Source: Chthoniobacteraceae bacterium (lineage in GTDB: Bacteria; Verrucomicrobiota; Verrucomicrobiia; Chthoniobacterales; Chthoniobacteraceae). Taken from it: a DNA stretch of 45,042 bases. Position numbers and translations under genes: made by a program. The notes below the pieces were generated by a model that saw nothing but the letters and a program-made list of their open reading frames with translations, was not told the origin of the DNA and made no database searches. Below, piece by piece: positions 8,903 through 17,527 of this stretch (position 1 is its first letter; each line of letters begins with the position of its first letter). The DNA is taken from contig CANIWM010000055.1 of the NCBI GenBank assembly GCA_947471505.1, forward strand, positions 1-45,042, given 5' to 3'.

Positions 8903-9079
8903 GAATCGTGGGCGGTAAGGTTTGCAGTCGTCCGGGATGTGTTTGGAGAGACGGCGATACGGGTAGTGCGGGGCAGAATGTGGACAAATGGAATTGAGGT
9001 TTTCATAACGGAGTGATGTGTGATAGTGTAATCATGAACGCGGAAGCATGAACTATAAGACATGTAATGCGCTGCATAT

Positions 9080-9403
9080 ATGGCGTCAATCAAAAAACCG
9101 AGCCCGAGTTCTGCCCAATCAACGTGGACGTTTCTCACGAACCACGCCCACGTCGCAATCTGTCTTGCCGCGGACGATTCACTACGCGTGCGCGACCTTG
9201 CTCAAAAAGTGGGCATCACGGAGCGCGCAGTGCTGAAAATACTCGCCGATCTGGAGGCTGGTGGGGTAATCGAACGGGAGCGCGACGGTCGCCGGAACCG
9301 CTACACGGTTTGTCGTGACGTCGCATTGCGGCATGACTTGGAATCGCACCGGACGGTGGGCGATCTCATTGCCGCCGTGCATGGCGCAGTGCGGCGCCGG
9401 TGA
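9080..9403 (+). CDS. Winged helix-turn-helix regulator divergent from sbtAB
   Basis: A 107-residue DNA-binding protein. The helix-turn-helix reads [20 protein letters not shown] (about residues 35-54), followed by a wing [14 protein letters not shown], as in MarR/ArsR-like and DUF-type wHTH regulators. Its start faces sbtA across 177 bp, so it is a plausible regulator of sbtAB; that is inference. The intergenic stretch contains two copies of CATGAAC (9033-9039 and 9047-9053) that could be part of a binding site. It converges with the next gene, 10 bp between stops. The start at 9080 is uncertain by a few codons. Confidence 0.78.
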   Translation: MASIKKPSPSSAQSTWTFLTNHAHVAICLAADDSLRVRDLAQKVGITERAVLKILADLEAGGVIERERDGRRNRYTVCRDVALRHDLESHRTVGDLIAAVHGAVRRR

Positions 9404-9413
9404 GCAGCGAAAC

Positions 9414-10076
9414 TTACTCCGCCGCTTTTTTCCAGTCCGCCTTCGGCTCGGCTTTGGCGCTGTAGATGCGCACGTTGCGGAAGCTGGCGCTCTCTCCGGC
9501 GACGGTGAAGCCGGGGGCGACTTTTTCTTTTGAGGCGAGCGATGGATGGCTGCCCTGACCTGCAATCTTGTCATCAAGCGTTCCGAGCATGGTGTCGCCG
9601 ACCATTTCGAGGACGACGGTGTGCCAGGTGCCGGGAGCGAGTTCGACGGGTTTGGTTAGGAAGACTTTGCCCTTTTCCGCGCCTTCATGGTCCGGGTCAT
9701 CGAGCTGAACGGCGAAGAGTTTCGGGGCGATGCGGATGCGGGCGAGGTGGCCTTTTTCGGCGTTGATGGAGAGCGATGTCATCTTTGCGCCGTCGAGCTT
9801 CACGTCGAATGCGACGACCATGTTTTGGAGTTTCAGCGGTGTGCGGACGACGGCACCGTGCTTGTCCGCCGCGAGTTCTGATCCGCGTAGGCCCCCCCCG
9901 GAGACTTCCCATTTGCCTTTCGCGGCCTTCCATTGCTCGGCGAGTTTGTCGCCGGTGAAGCTGTCGGCGTAGGCAATCTTGTCGAGTTGGGCCATGCGCG
10001 TAATCGGAGGGGCGGGGTCTTGAGCGAGGGCTGTGATGGTCAACGCGGCGATGGCGAGAAGGATGATGTTTTTCAT
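9414..10076 (-). CDS. Secreted beta-sandwich protein (DUF1080/LamG-like)
   Basis: A 220-residue protein with a clear Sec signal peptide (MKNIILLAIAALTITALAQ). The mature part is one beta-rich domain: YADSFTGDKLAEQWKAAKGKWEVSGGGLR is typical of the concanavalin-like DUF1080 family, and GTWHTVVLEMVGDTMLGTLD and ASFRNVRIYSA close the domain. Such domains in this phylum bind or cleave sugars, but no catalytic residues can be assigned. A run of nine C at about 9892-9900 lies inside the gene; the frame is intact through it. It is 77 bp downstream of the DUF1501 gene on the same strand and may belong to that operon. Confidence 0.75.
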   Translation of the reverse strand: MKNIILLAIAALTITALAQDPAPPITRMAQLDKIAYADSFTGDKLAEQWKAAKGKWEVSGGGLRGSELAADKHGAVVRTPLKLQNMVVAFDVKLDGAKMTSLSINAEKGHLARIRIAPKLFAVQLDDPDHEGAEKGKVFLTKPVELAPGTWHTVVLEMVGDTMLGTLDDKIAGQGSHPSLASKEKVAPGFTVAGESASFRNVRIYSAKAEPKADWKKAAE

Positions 10077-10153
10077 TCGCGTAGAAACAGCGTGTTTTCG
10101 TGAAATCGCGACATTTCATTTGGGCTGCGGAGGTCGCTGGGGAATCGGAGTAA

Positions 10154-11518
10154 CTACGCGAGAATATCGCGCATCACATCGCCCGACACATCCGTAAGCC
10201 GGAAATCGCGACCTGCGTGACGGTAGGTAAGCCGTTCGTGATCGAAGCCGAGCAGGTGCAACATCGTGGCGTGGAGGTCGTGGACGCTCGCGCGCTTTTC
10301 CACGGCCTTGAATCCGAATTCGTCCGTCGCACCGTGAACCATGCCGCCTTTGATACCTCCGCCAGCCATCCACACGCTGAATCCGTAATGATTATGGTCG
10401 CGCCCGAGTTGCGACTTTCCGGCGTCGCCGAGTTCGACAGTGGGCGTGCGACCAAATTCGCCGCCCCATAATATGAGCGTATCTTCAAACATGCCGCGTT
10501 GCTTGAGATCGGCCATCAACGCCGCGATCGGACCATCGATGTCTCCCGAGTGTTTGCGGATGCTGTCCTTGATATTCGAGTGATGATCCCACGGCTGACC
10601 GGCTCCGTGCCAGAGCTGCACGAACCGCACACCACGCTCCAGCAATCGCCGGGCAATGAGCGTCTGGCGTCCGTGAACGTGGTCACCATACGCCGCGCGA
10701 GTGACCGCACTTTCCCTCGCGATATCAAACGCATCCGTCGCCTCCATCTGCATCCGAAATGCCAGCTCGAACGACTGAATGCGCGACTCCATCCGCGGGT
10801 CACTGTGTGTGCGTTGTTGGGCTGCATTAATATCGCGCAGGAGGTCGAGTTGCCGGCGCTGAATCGCCGTCGAGGCGTGAGGGCTGCGGATGTTCTCGAT
10901 GAGCTTGTCCAATTCGCGATGCTGCGGATCGACAAAGGTCCCTTGCAGCGCACCCGGCAGAAATCCCGCCTGCCAGTTTTCGGAATCCTTGATCGGCATT
11001 CCGCCCGGACACATCGCCACGAAACCCGGCAGATTCTGATTCTCCGAGCCGAGACCGTAGAGAAGCCACGAGCCGAAACTCGGTCGCGCCTGCACACTGT
11101 CGCCGCAATTCATGAGCATGAGCGAGGGCTCATGGTTCGGCACCTGCGCATACATCGAACGAACAACAGCGATGCTGTCGGCATGAGCGGCGGTCTTGGA
11201 AAACAGCTCGCTGATTTCCAGCCCGCTCTGCCCGTATTTCTGAAACGCAAACGGCGATGGAAATGCCGCGCCCGTCTTCCGCTCGGTGCGCAGATACTCG
11301 CCCGGAAGCGGCTGCCCGGCATACTTCGCAAGCATCGGCTTGGGGTCGAAGGTATCGACGTGCGAAGGCCCGCCGTTGAGGAAAAAATGAATCACCCGCT
11401 TTGCCTTCGGCGCGAAGTGCGGCGCGTGCGCAGCGAGCGGAGAATCGGCAAGCGCCCCGAGCGAAAGAGCACCCATGCCCATTCCAGCGCGTGTGAGAAA
11501 TTGACGTCGGTTCATCAT
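10154..11518 (-). CDS. DUF1501 family secreted protein (sulfatase-like fold)
   Basis: A 454-residue protein with a twin-arginine type signal (NRRQFLTRAGMGMGAL near the N-terminus). The family hallmarks are FFLNGGPSHVDTFDPKP, LPGFVAMCPGG and ILWGGEFGRTP, then DHNHYGFSVWMAGGGIKGG near the C-terminus. DUF1501 proteins are abundant in Planctomycetota and Verrucomicrobiota, are related to alkaline phosphatase/sulfatase folds, and are usually encoded next to DUF1549/DUF1553 proteins, as here (3 bp apart). The precise reaction is not established. Two adjacent ATG codons occur at the start (11518 and 11515). Confidence 0.92.
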   Translation of the reverse strand: MMNRRQFLTRAGMGMGALSLGALADSPLAAHAPHFAPKAKRVIHFFLNGGPSHVDTFDPKPMLAKYAGQPLPGEYLRTERKTGAAFPSPFAFQKYGQSGLEISELFSKTAAHADSIAVVRSMYAQVPNHEPSLMLMNCGDSVQARPSFGSWLLYGLGSENQNLPGFVAMCPGGMPIKDSENWQAGFLPGALQGTFVDPQHRELDKLIENIRSPHASTAIQRRQLDLLRDINAAQQRTHSDPRMESRIQSFELAFRMQMEATDAFDIARESAVTRAAYGDHVHGRQTLIARRLLERGVRFVQLWHGAGQPWDHHSNIKDSIRKHSGDIDGPIAALMADLKQRGMFEDTLILWGGEFGRTPTVELGDAGKSQLGRDHNHYGFSVWMAGGGIKGGMVHGATDEFGFKAVEKRASVHDLHATMLHLLGFDHERLTYRHAGRDFRLTDVSGDVMRDILA

Positions 11519-11521
11519 GGT

Positions 11522-14287
11522 TCAATCAACAAAGGCAAACTCGTTCGAGAGCAGAAGCACCTGCGTGTATTGTTCCCACGGCGCGAGGTATTGGGATTCC
11601 GGACTCGGGCCGCCAAATTCCATGCGTGCATCGTGTGTGATCGCACCGACCTTCACAATTGGCGACCATAGGAATTGGTCGTAGCTCAGCGTACCGCCGA
11701 TATCGACGACGAAGTCGATGGTGTCGCCCGCTTTCACCGTAACGCTCGCGCTCATATCAGCGGACGATCTGTGAACGCTCGCCGATTTCAACTCGCCACT
11801 GCGGCTCGACAAAATGAATGCGCGGACGCCGTCGCCCTGCTCAGGCTCATGCTTGAGGGTTCCTGTGATTTGAATATCCGAATCCACCGCCGCAACCCAG
11901 CGGCGCACGCAAGCATGTTGGCGTGTGTTGCCAGGATGCCCGCCTTCGGCGGTGAGTTGCGCCCACCCCGTATCGCTGCCCGGCCACGCGCTTGCGCCCT
12001 GCCATGAACTGCCGGTGAAGTATGGGAACGGCTTAAATGATTTCAGTCGCTTGTTGGCCTCGTCGTATTCACCCGTGCCATAGCGCCACTGCGTCTCGCG
12101 CACGGGCTTCGCTGAAGCAACGTCACTCTTAGACGCCGAGATGAAACGCACCGCCGCGTTCACTTCGTCGGGACTCGCCGCGCGTTGATACACCGCGCGA
12201 TAGAGCTGTTGAACCCGCGCATCAGGCTCGCCCGTGAGCCGCGCAGAAAGCGCCTTGGCACGGTCCGCAGCAAAAGCCCCGTTTAGAAAAAAGAGCGCCT
12301 GCTGCGGGACACTCGTCTCGTGCCGAACGGCGACGTGCATATCGGGGTTCGCAAAATCAAACGTCCGGAATACGCCGGGCAAAAACTGGCGATCCACATA
12401 CGAATACACCGTGCGGCGTTTGTTCGCAGCATCGAGCAACTCTGGCGGTTTCCCGGTGGTGGTCAGGTCGAGTTCGCCAGTCACCGCAAGCATCGCGTCG
12501 CGCAGTTGCTCGAAGCCCAATCGCTGACTCGGAAACTCGTCTGCCGCCTGCTGATACACAGCGCTTTTCAAAATGAGACGGTGCATGGCCTTCACGCTCC
12601 ATCCCTCCGCGATGAAACGTCGCGCGAGCCAGTCGAGAAGCTCCGGATGACTCGGCAATTCCGCGCGCACACCGAAATCGCTCGGCGTTTTCACCAACCC
12701 CGTTCCGAAATGATGTTGCCAGATGCGATTCACCATCACGCGCGCCGTGAGCGGATTATCCGCACTGGCGATGGCGCGTGCGAGTTCCAGTCGGCCACTG
12801 CCATTTTGAAAAGGCGTGCGTTTCTCGCCCGCAATCACTTCGAGAAACTGACGAGGAACTTCGTCACCAAGCCTAGACGCGCTGCCACGCTTGAAAACGC
12901 GCGGATTGGGCTCCGGCGAAAGATCCGCGACGATGAGCGCGACCGGTGTGCCGAGCTCGATGAGCCGGCGCTCTACATCACCCTGCATTTTCCAAAGCTC
13001 CTCAATAGCCGTGAACGGAAAGAACTGATCGTTATTTACGATTCCCGTATCCGGCACGGTCGTCGGAGAATCCGGGTCACGCAAAAATGCCCGCAGTTCC
13101 GCAGCTTCGGGAGCGCTCTGCTTTTCCGCATCGAGAAACAGCGCACCATATCGCTGCGCTGCTCCCGCGAGAGACTTCGGCGGCGTTGCGAATGCAGCCG
13201 CAACCAGCGGGTTCACGATGACGCCAGGCTCGATCTCGCTCTTCGTCACGAACGCGACCCACGGCGCAAAAATGGGATGGGACTTCGCACCGTGCAGAAA
13301 ATCTCTCCACCGTCGCACCGACGCCGGAATGATTTCGTCCGCCGCTAAAATCTGATCGAACCCTTCTTCGGGATACTTCCCCATCTCGCCCTGCGCTGTC
13401 AGGTAATCTGCAACTCGCGCCCTCAGCCGCGCAGCAGCTTCTTCGCGCCGCTTTGCCATCGTGGATGAAAGCTTCTCCTGACGCTTGCGCAATTCCTCGT
13501 CCGCGACCGCGGCGAGCGGAATAAGCCGGTCCTCGCCGCCGTGAAAAACTCCGTAAAGCGAGTAGTAATCCTCGGTGGAAATCGGGTCGTATTTGTGGTC
13601 GTGACAGCGCGCGCACTGCACCGTCAACCCCATCGTCCCACGCGTCACCACATCGATCCGGTCGTCGATGATATCATGCTTCACGCCAATAAAACGCCGC
13701 CCTCCCGTGAGAAAACCCATCGCTGCAAGATCCCGCGATCCCTCCGACACCAGTTGATCCGCTGCAATTTGAAGAAGCAAAAATCGGTCATACGGCAGGT
13801 CGTCGTTGAACGCCCGAATTACCCAATCGCGATACGTCGGCGCGTGGACAAATCGGCGTTCCTCACGACTGAACACGTAGCCCTTTGTGTTCGAGTATCG
13901 CGCCACATCCAGCCAGTGCCGCCCCCAGCGTTCACCGTAGCGCGGGCTGGCGAGCAGCCTTTCGATGAGCTGTCCCACAGCCTCGTCGCGGTTCTGCGCC
14001 TTGGCGAAAGACTCCACTTCCTCCGCCGTCGGTGGCAGCCCGATCAGATCAAAAGTCATCCTCCGAATCAGCGTGCGCGCATCGGCCAGCGGCGCGTCCA
14101 CCTTCGATGGGATAAAGCGGTCGATGTCCGTCTTCACCATGCGCGCATCGGCTACGGCGGGCGGTGCGACATCCCGTGGTGCTCGGAATGCCCAATGGTC
14201 GGTCGCCGCTAGGGCGGGAGTCGCGAGCAGCCAGCTGGCAGCGATGCCGCCGTAGAAAGAAGCGAGCTTGGTTCGAGAGAGAGTCAT
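11522..14287 (-). CDS. DUF1549/DUF1553 secreted protein
   Basis: A 921-residue protein with a signal peptide (SFYGGIAASWLLATPALAA). The DUF1549 domain (about 45-260) contains DRFIPSKVD, RRMTFDLIGLPPT and RYGERWGRHWLDVARYS; CARCHDHKYDPI is the CxxCH heme-binding-like motif. The DUF1553 domain (about 500-760) has ARVMVNRIWQHHFG. Near the C-terminus, WRYGTGEYDE to QFLWSPIVKV looks like a beta-sandwich carbohydrate-binding-like module inserted before the last helix. There is no separate N-terminal cytochrome domain, which many relatives carry. The start at 14287 is chosen because it gives the signal peptide. It lies 17 bp downstream of the dGTPase and is coupled to DUF1501. Confidence 0.92.
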   Translation of the reverse strand: MTLSRTKLASFYGGIAASWLLATPALAATDHWAFRAPRDVAPPAVADARMVKTDIDRFIPSKVDAPLADARTLIRRMTFDLIGLPPTAEEVESFAKAQNRDEAVGQLIERLLASPRYGERWGRHWLDVARYSNTKGYVFSREERRFVHAPTYRDWVIRAFNDDLPYDRFLLLQIAADQLVSEGSRDLAAMGFLTGGRRFIGVKHDIIDDRIDVVTRGTMGLTVQCARCHDHKYDPISTEDYYSLYGVFHGGEDRLIPLAAVADEELRKRQEKLSSTMAKRREEAAARLRARVADYLTAQGEMGKYPEEGFDQILAADEIIPASVRRWRDFLHGAKSHPIFAPWVAFVTKSEIEPGVIVNPLVAAAFATPPKSLAGAAQRYGALFLDAEKQSAPEAAELRAFLRDPDSPTTVPDTGIVNNDQFFPFTAIEELWKMQGDVERRLIELGTPVALIVADLSPEPNPRVFKRGSASRLGDEVPRQFLEVIAGEKRTPFQNGSGRLELARAIASADNPLTARVMVNRIWQHHFGTGLVKTPSDFGVRAELPSHPELLDWLARRFIAEGWSVKAMHRLILKSAVYQQAADEFPSQRLGFEQLRDAMLAVTGELDLTTTGKPPELLDAANKRRTVYSYVDRQFLPGVFRTFDFANPDMHVAVRHETSVPQQALFFLNGAFAADRAKALSARLTGEPDARVQQLYRAVYQRAASPDEVNAAVRFISASKSDVASAKPVRETQWRYGTGEYDEANKRLKSFKPFPYFTGSSWQGASAWPGSDTGWAQLTAEGGHPGNTRQHACVRRWVAAVDSDIQITGTLKHEPEQGDGVRAFILSSRSGELKSASVHRSSADMSASVTVKAGDTIDFVVDIGGTLSYDQFLWSPIVKVGAITHDARMEFGGPSPESQYLAPWEQYTQVLLLSNEFAFVD

Positions 14288-14304
14288 GTGTGCGAGTAGC
14301 CCAG

Positions 14305-15657
14305 TTAAGTCCCTGGAAGAGCGATGCCTTTGACTTTGCGGAAGAGTCCCACTGCGTAGCTGTCCGTCATGCCGCTGACGAAATCGAGCAGCCGCATCAA
14401 TCGCTCGTACGCGCTCAGTTCGCGGGCGGCGGTGAGGCACTCGGTGGGGAGCTGGCTGGCGAGTTTCTGGCTGCGCTTCGAGGCAGCGTCGCGCTTCTCG
14501 GCGATGTCGTTGAGCGCGCTGGCGAAGATGTCCAGCAGCCCGCCCAGCACTTCGTACCCCGCGATCTCGATCTGCACGCCGCGCTCTGTCGCGTAGATCG
14601 TCTTGCGGCTCACGTCTTGAATCTCGCCCATCGCTCCGGCGGCGGGGATAGCGTCGATGAGCGGCGTGTCGAACTTTCCATCCAAGATCGCCGCTTCTTC
14701 ATCGAGGAAAAGCGCGGCGCATTGGCCGAGGCACGCGCCGATCGCCATCGCGCGCAGCATCTCCACAGCGGCTTTGCGCGAGGACATCCCGCGCAAGTCG
14801 CGCGGGTGCTTCTCCTGCGGGATGACGGCGAGGAACGCATCGCGCACATCCTCAAAGCGCAAGTGCCCGAGCCGGAAGCCGTCCTCAAAATCGACGAGCC
14901 GGTAGCAAATATCATCCGCCGCCTCCACGAGGAAGACGAGCGGGTGCCGCGCCCAACATTCCGGCGCGCGCTGGATGAGCCCGCAGTGCTGGGCGATGGC
15001 GGAGAAGTGCTCCCGTTCCGTCTGGAAATAACCGAACTTCTTCAAGCTCGCGCCCTTGTGCGGCACGGCCCCGACGAGTGAAGCGTGCGGGTACTTTGTG
15101 AATGCGCCGAGGGTCGCGTAGGTGAGCTGGAGCCCGCCCGCATTATCCGGCATCTGGAGCCGTGTGAGGATGCGGAAGCCCTGCGCATTTCCCTCGTATC
15201 GCTCGATGTCCGCGACCTCCGCAGCCGAGAGCCCGCGCCGCGCGCCGCGTGCATGGACGCTGTCGCTCTTGAACCAATTCTGAATCGCATCCTCTCCGCT
15301 GTGGCCGAACGGAGGGTTCCCCAAATCGTGCCCGAGCGCCGCTGCGTGCACGACTTCGCCGAAGTCCGACGGGTCAAGCCCTTCATTCCCCAGCCGATGC
15401 CGCGCACACAGCACCGCGCCGACGCGCGAGCCAAGACTGCGCCCCACGCTCGCCACCTCCAGCGAATGCGTGAGCCGTGTGCGGGCGAAGTCGTTCTCCG
15501 CCAGCGGGAAGACCTGCGTCTTATCCTGCAAGCGCCGGAACGCGCTGGAGAAGATGATGCGGTCGCTGTCGCGTTGAAAATCGGAGCGCGCAGCCTCCCG
15601 CCGCCCAGGCTTTGTCCGCCCGAGCCGGTCTGCGCAGAGTAAGGAAAACCAGTTCAC
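14305..15657 (-). CDS. dgt: Deoxyguanosinetriphosphate triphosphohydrolase-like HD protein
   Basis: About 450 residues; hydrolyses dNTPs to deoxynucleosides and triphosphate. HD-domain residues are visible in LTHSLEVASVGR and AAALGHDLGNPPFGHSGEDA, and the family sequence RRLQDKTQVFPL precedes them. The frame is open to 15894, but that part overlaps the divergent antitoxin and lacks similarity. The GTG at 15655-15657 (VNWFSLLCADRLG) fits the usual family start; an ATG at 15756 is the alternative. It is followed closely by the DUF1549/1553 gene. The symbol is by family; the preferred nucleotide is unknown. Confidence 0.88.
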   Translation of the reverse strand: MNWFSLLCADRLGRTKPGRREAARSDFQRDSDRIIFSSAFRRLQDKTQVFPLAENDFARTRLTHSLEVASVGRSLGSRVGAVLCARHRLGNEGLDPSDFGEVVHAAALGHDLGNPPFGHSGEDAIQNWFKSDSVHARGARRGLSAAEVADIERYEGNAQGFRILTRLQMPDNAGGLQLTYATLGAFTKYPHASLVGAVPHKGASLKKFGYFQTEREHFSAIAQHCGLIQRAPECWARHPLVFLVEAADDICYRLVDFEDGFRLGHLRFEDVRDAFLAVIPQEKHPRDLRGMSSRKAAVEMLRAMAIGACLGQCAALFLDEEAAILDGKFDTPLIDAIPAAGAMGEIQDVSRKTIYATERGVQIEIAGYEVLGGLLDIFASALNDIAEKRDAASKRSQKLASQLPTECLTAARELSAYERLMRLLDFVSGMTDSYAVGLFRKVKGIALPGT

Positions 15658-15720
15658 GCCCAGCGGTGTGCCGCAGACGGGCGCGGAAGGGAACAGGGAA
15701 ATGCGGGGAGACTTTGCGCT

Positions 15721-15738
15721 TGGTGGATTCCTCCACCA
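15721..15738. promoter_or_regulatory. Inverted repeat upstream of antitoxin, likely operator
   Basis: TGGTGGA and TCCACCA form a perfect 7-bp inverted repeat around a 4-base centre, ending 16 bp before the antitoxin ATG. Toxin-antitoxin operons are usually repressed by their own antitoxin at such sites; that role here is inferred. Confidence 0.5.
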
Positions 15739-15754
15739 GTGCGAGATTCCAAGC

Positions 15755-15979
15755 ATGACGACTATTTTCCGTACCACCGTCGAAGAGCTCGACGAAAGGT
15801 TCCTCGCGAGCATTAAGGCCGCCTTCCGCGATGGAGCGATTGAAATCTCCGTGAGCGAGGCGGATGAAACCGCGTATCTCTTGAGCAATCCCACGAACCG
15901 TGCGCGACTCCTTCAAGCAGTTGCGGAGGTGGAAGCTGGGGTGAATGTGGTGACTCCTGAGCAAGCGATGTTTCAATGA
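15755..15979 (+). CDS. Antitoxin of a YefM/YoeB-type pair
   Basis: A 74-residue acidic protein. Its C-terminal half (ADETAYLLSNPTNRARLLQAVAEVE) resembles the YoeB-binding tail of YefM/Phd antitoxins. The N-terminal half is not a canonical Phd DNA-binding domain. It precedes the YoeB-like gene with an ATGA overlap (15976-15979). The frame opens 87 bp earlier, but the ATG at 15755 gives the family-sized protein and follows the inverted repeat. The reading frame is intact although the toxin is broken. Confidence 0.8.
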   Translation: MTTIFRTTVEELDERFLASIKAAFRDGAIEISVSEADETAYLLSNPTNRARLLQAVAEVEAGVNVVTPEQAMFQ

Positions 15980-16236
15980 GGACAGTGAGCTTTCACGCCG
16001 ATGCGTGGCGCGATTTGACCGAGATGGCGACTCGTGAACCGAAGCTCTTCGAGCGTTTAGTGCGGCTCATCAACGAGACAGCGCGAGAGCCCTTCACGGG
16101 CATCGGGAAGCCGGAGCCACTGCGTCATTAGCTAAAAGGTTGGTGGAGTCGGAGAATCAACGACGAGCATCGGCTGGTCTATCGGGTGACGGAGGAGGCC
16201 ATCACCATCGCGAGTTGCCGGATGCACTACTCGTGA
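15976..16236 (+). pseudogene. YoeB-like toxin interrupted by an in-frame amber codon
   Basis: Translation from the ATG at 15976 gives a YoeB-family mRNA interferase of 86 codons, ending at the TGA at 16234-16236. Codon 52 (16129-16131) is TAG. Before it the sequence reads TGIGKPEPLRH; after it LKGWWSRRINDEHRLVYRV and CRMHY, which is the normal YoeB order without any frame change. The catalytic residues (WSRR arginine, the late HY) all lie beyond the stop. E. coli YoeB has asparagine at the equivalent place (KHNLSG). A single substitution could have made this stop. Unless amber is suppressed, the toxin is inactive. Confidence 0.85.
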
Positions 16237-16314
16237 ACTGCCTCGTTTGCGTCGTAGTCCATCGAGGTCGAAAATGTGAGTCGCCAACACGGGGCTGCGC
16301 GTAGAGAGAGGGGC

Positions 16315-17355
16315 ATGTATATTACGGGTCTCGGCACGGTGGTGCCGCCACAGAAGTTCACGCAAGCGGAATGCTGGGAGGCGATTCGCGTGTCGCCGCA
16401 GTTCGCGGTGTTGGCTTCGCGGAGTCAGGCGATCTTGCGGAAAGTGCTGTCGGGCCAAAATGGGATCGAGTCGCGGAACCTTGCGCTGGAGCCGATTGCG
16501 GAGGCGTTCGAGATCACGCCGGATGCCATGCACGCGCGCTTTGAGCGTGTCGCGCCGCAGCTCGGGGAAGAGGCGGCGCGGCGTGCGCTGGCGGAGGCGG
16601 GGCTGAGGCCGGATGAAATCGGGGCGCTGGTGGTGGCGACTTGCACGGGCTATTTATGCCCCGGTCTTTCGAGCTATATCGGGGAGCGGCTGGGCCTTTC
16701 TCGGCGGGCGCAACTCCTCGATCTCGTGGGGCTCGGCTGCGGGGCGGCGGTGCCTGCGCTGCGGACTGCGGAGGCGCTGCTGGGGACGACGCAGCATGTG
16801 CTGACGGTGTGCGTGGAGGTGTGCTCGGCGGCGGTGTATCTGGATGATGATCCGGGCGTGCTGATCAGCGCGTGTCTCTTTGGCGATGGGGCGGCGGCGG
16901 CGGTGTGCTCGCAGCGTGCGCAGCCCGATGCGCGCGAGATTCGCTGGGTGCGCGCCGAATCGCTGCACGCGCCGGAAGCTCGGGAGAAGTTGCGCTTTGA
17001 GCATCGCGGCGGGCTGCTGCGCAACGTCCTCGCGCCGGATGTGCCCGCGCTGTCGGCGAAGTTTGCGGCGGATGTGCTGTCGCTCGCGGGGCTGGAGAAA
17101 GGGGACATCGCCGAGTGGCTGTTGCACTCCGGCGGGCGCGATGTGCTGCGGGAAATCGCAGCGCGTATCGGCCTGGATGATGCGGCGCTGCGGCACACGA
17201 GCGCGGTGCTCCGCGAGCATGGAAATATGAGCAGTCCGAGCTGTCTCTTCGCGCTCCGTCGGGCGCTGGATGAGAATGCGCCGGGCGGCAACTGGTGGCT
17301 GGCGTCGTTCGGCGCGGGCTTCAGCAGCCACGGAGCTTTGCTGGAGGTGAAATGA
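16315..17355 (+). CDS. Type III polyketide synthase (chalcone/stilbene synthase family)
   Basis: A 346-residue thiolase-fold enzyme that extends an acyl-CoA starter with malonyl-CoA to make pyrones, resorcinols or related phenolic lipids. The catalytic triad is visible: Cys142 in LVGLGCGAA, His271 in WLLHSGGR and Asn304 in EHGNMSSPS; GAGFSSHGALLE matches the C-terminal family signature. The start at 16315 follows a purine-rich AGAGAGAGGGG ribosome binding site. Downstream on the same strand lie a methyltransferase and an FAD oxidoreductase, the usual partners of bacterial type III PKS genes. FabH shares the fold, but the GLGCGAA and GFGSG-like regions favour type III PKS. Product unknown. Confidence 0.9.
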   Translation: MYITGLGTVVPPQKFTQAECWEAIRVSPQFAVLASRSQAILRKVLSGQNGIESRNLALEPIAEAFEITPDAMHARFERVAPQLGEEAARRALAEAGLRPDEIGALVVATCTGYLCPGLSSYIGERLGLSRRAQLLDLVGLGCGAAVPALRTAEALLGTTQHVLTVCVEVCSAAVYLDDDPGVLISACLFGDGAAAAVCSQRAQPDAREIRWVRAESLHAPEAREKLRFEHRGGLLRNVLAPDVPALSAKFAADVLSLAGLEKGDIAEWLLHSGGRDVLREIAARIGLDDAALRHTSAVLREHGNMSSPSCLFALRRALDENAPGGNWWLASFGAGFSSHGALLEVK

Positions 17356-17373
17356 ATCAGGGCTCACGAGAGA

Positions 17374-17491
17374 CGCGACAGGAGGGGCGGTATCATACCG
17401 CCCTGCGGCCCGAAGGGTCGCCCAAAGGTACGCCGTTTCATGGGAACCACTTCGTGGTTCAGGGCGGTATGATACCGCCCCTCCTATCGCG
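17374..17491. repeat. Nested palindromic element (REP/MITE-like, about 118 bp)
   Basis: Two arms, 17380-17405 and 17460-17485, are perfect 26-bp inverted copies; pairing extends outward to 17374 and 17491 with one mismatch. Each arm is itself palindromic: GGCGGTATCATACCGCC folds into an 8-bp stem with one central base. The 54-bp interior contains a further hairpin, GAACCACTTCGTGGTTC (7-bp stem). There is no room for a gene. The design resembles REP doublets or a miniature inverted-repeat element. It sits between the PKS and methyltransferase genes, so transcripts crossing it would be strongly structured. Confidence 0.85.
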
Positions 17492-17527
17492 CTTTGCGCG
17501 TCTTCAATCGGGGAGATGCTCTTTGCT

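Noticed and set aside
9892-9900. Run of nine C as a possible frameshift site in the secreted-protein gene
   Set aside because: The frame reads through intact with a continuous domain on both sides.
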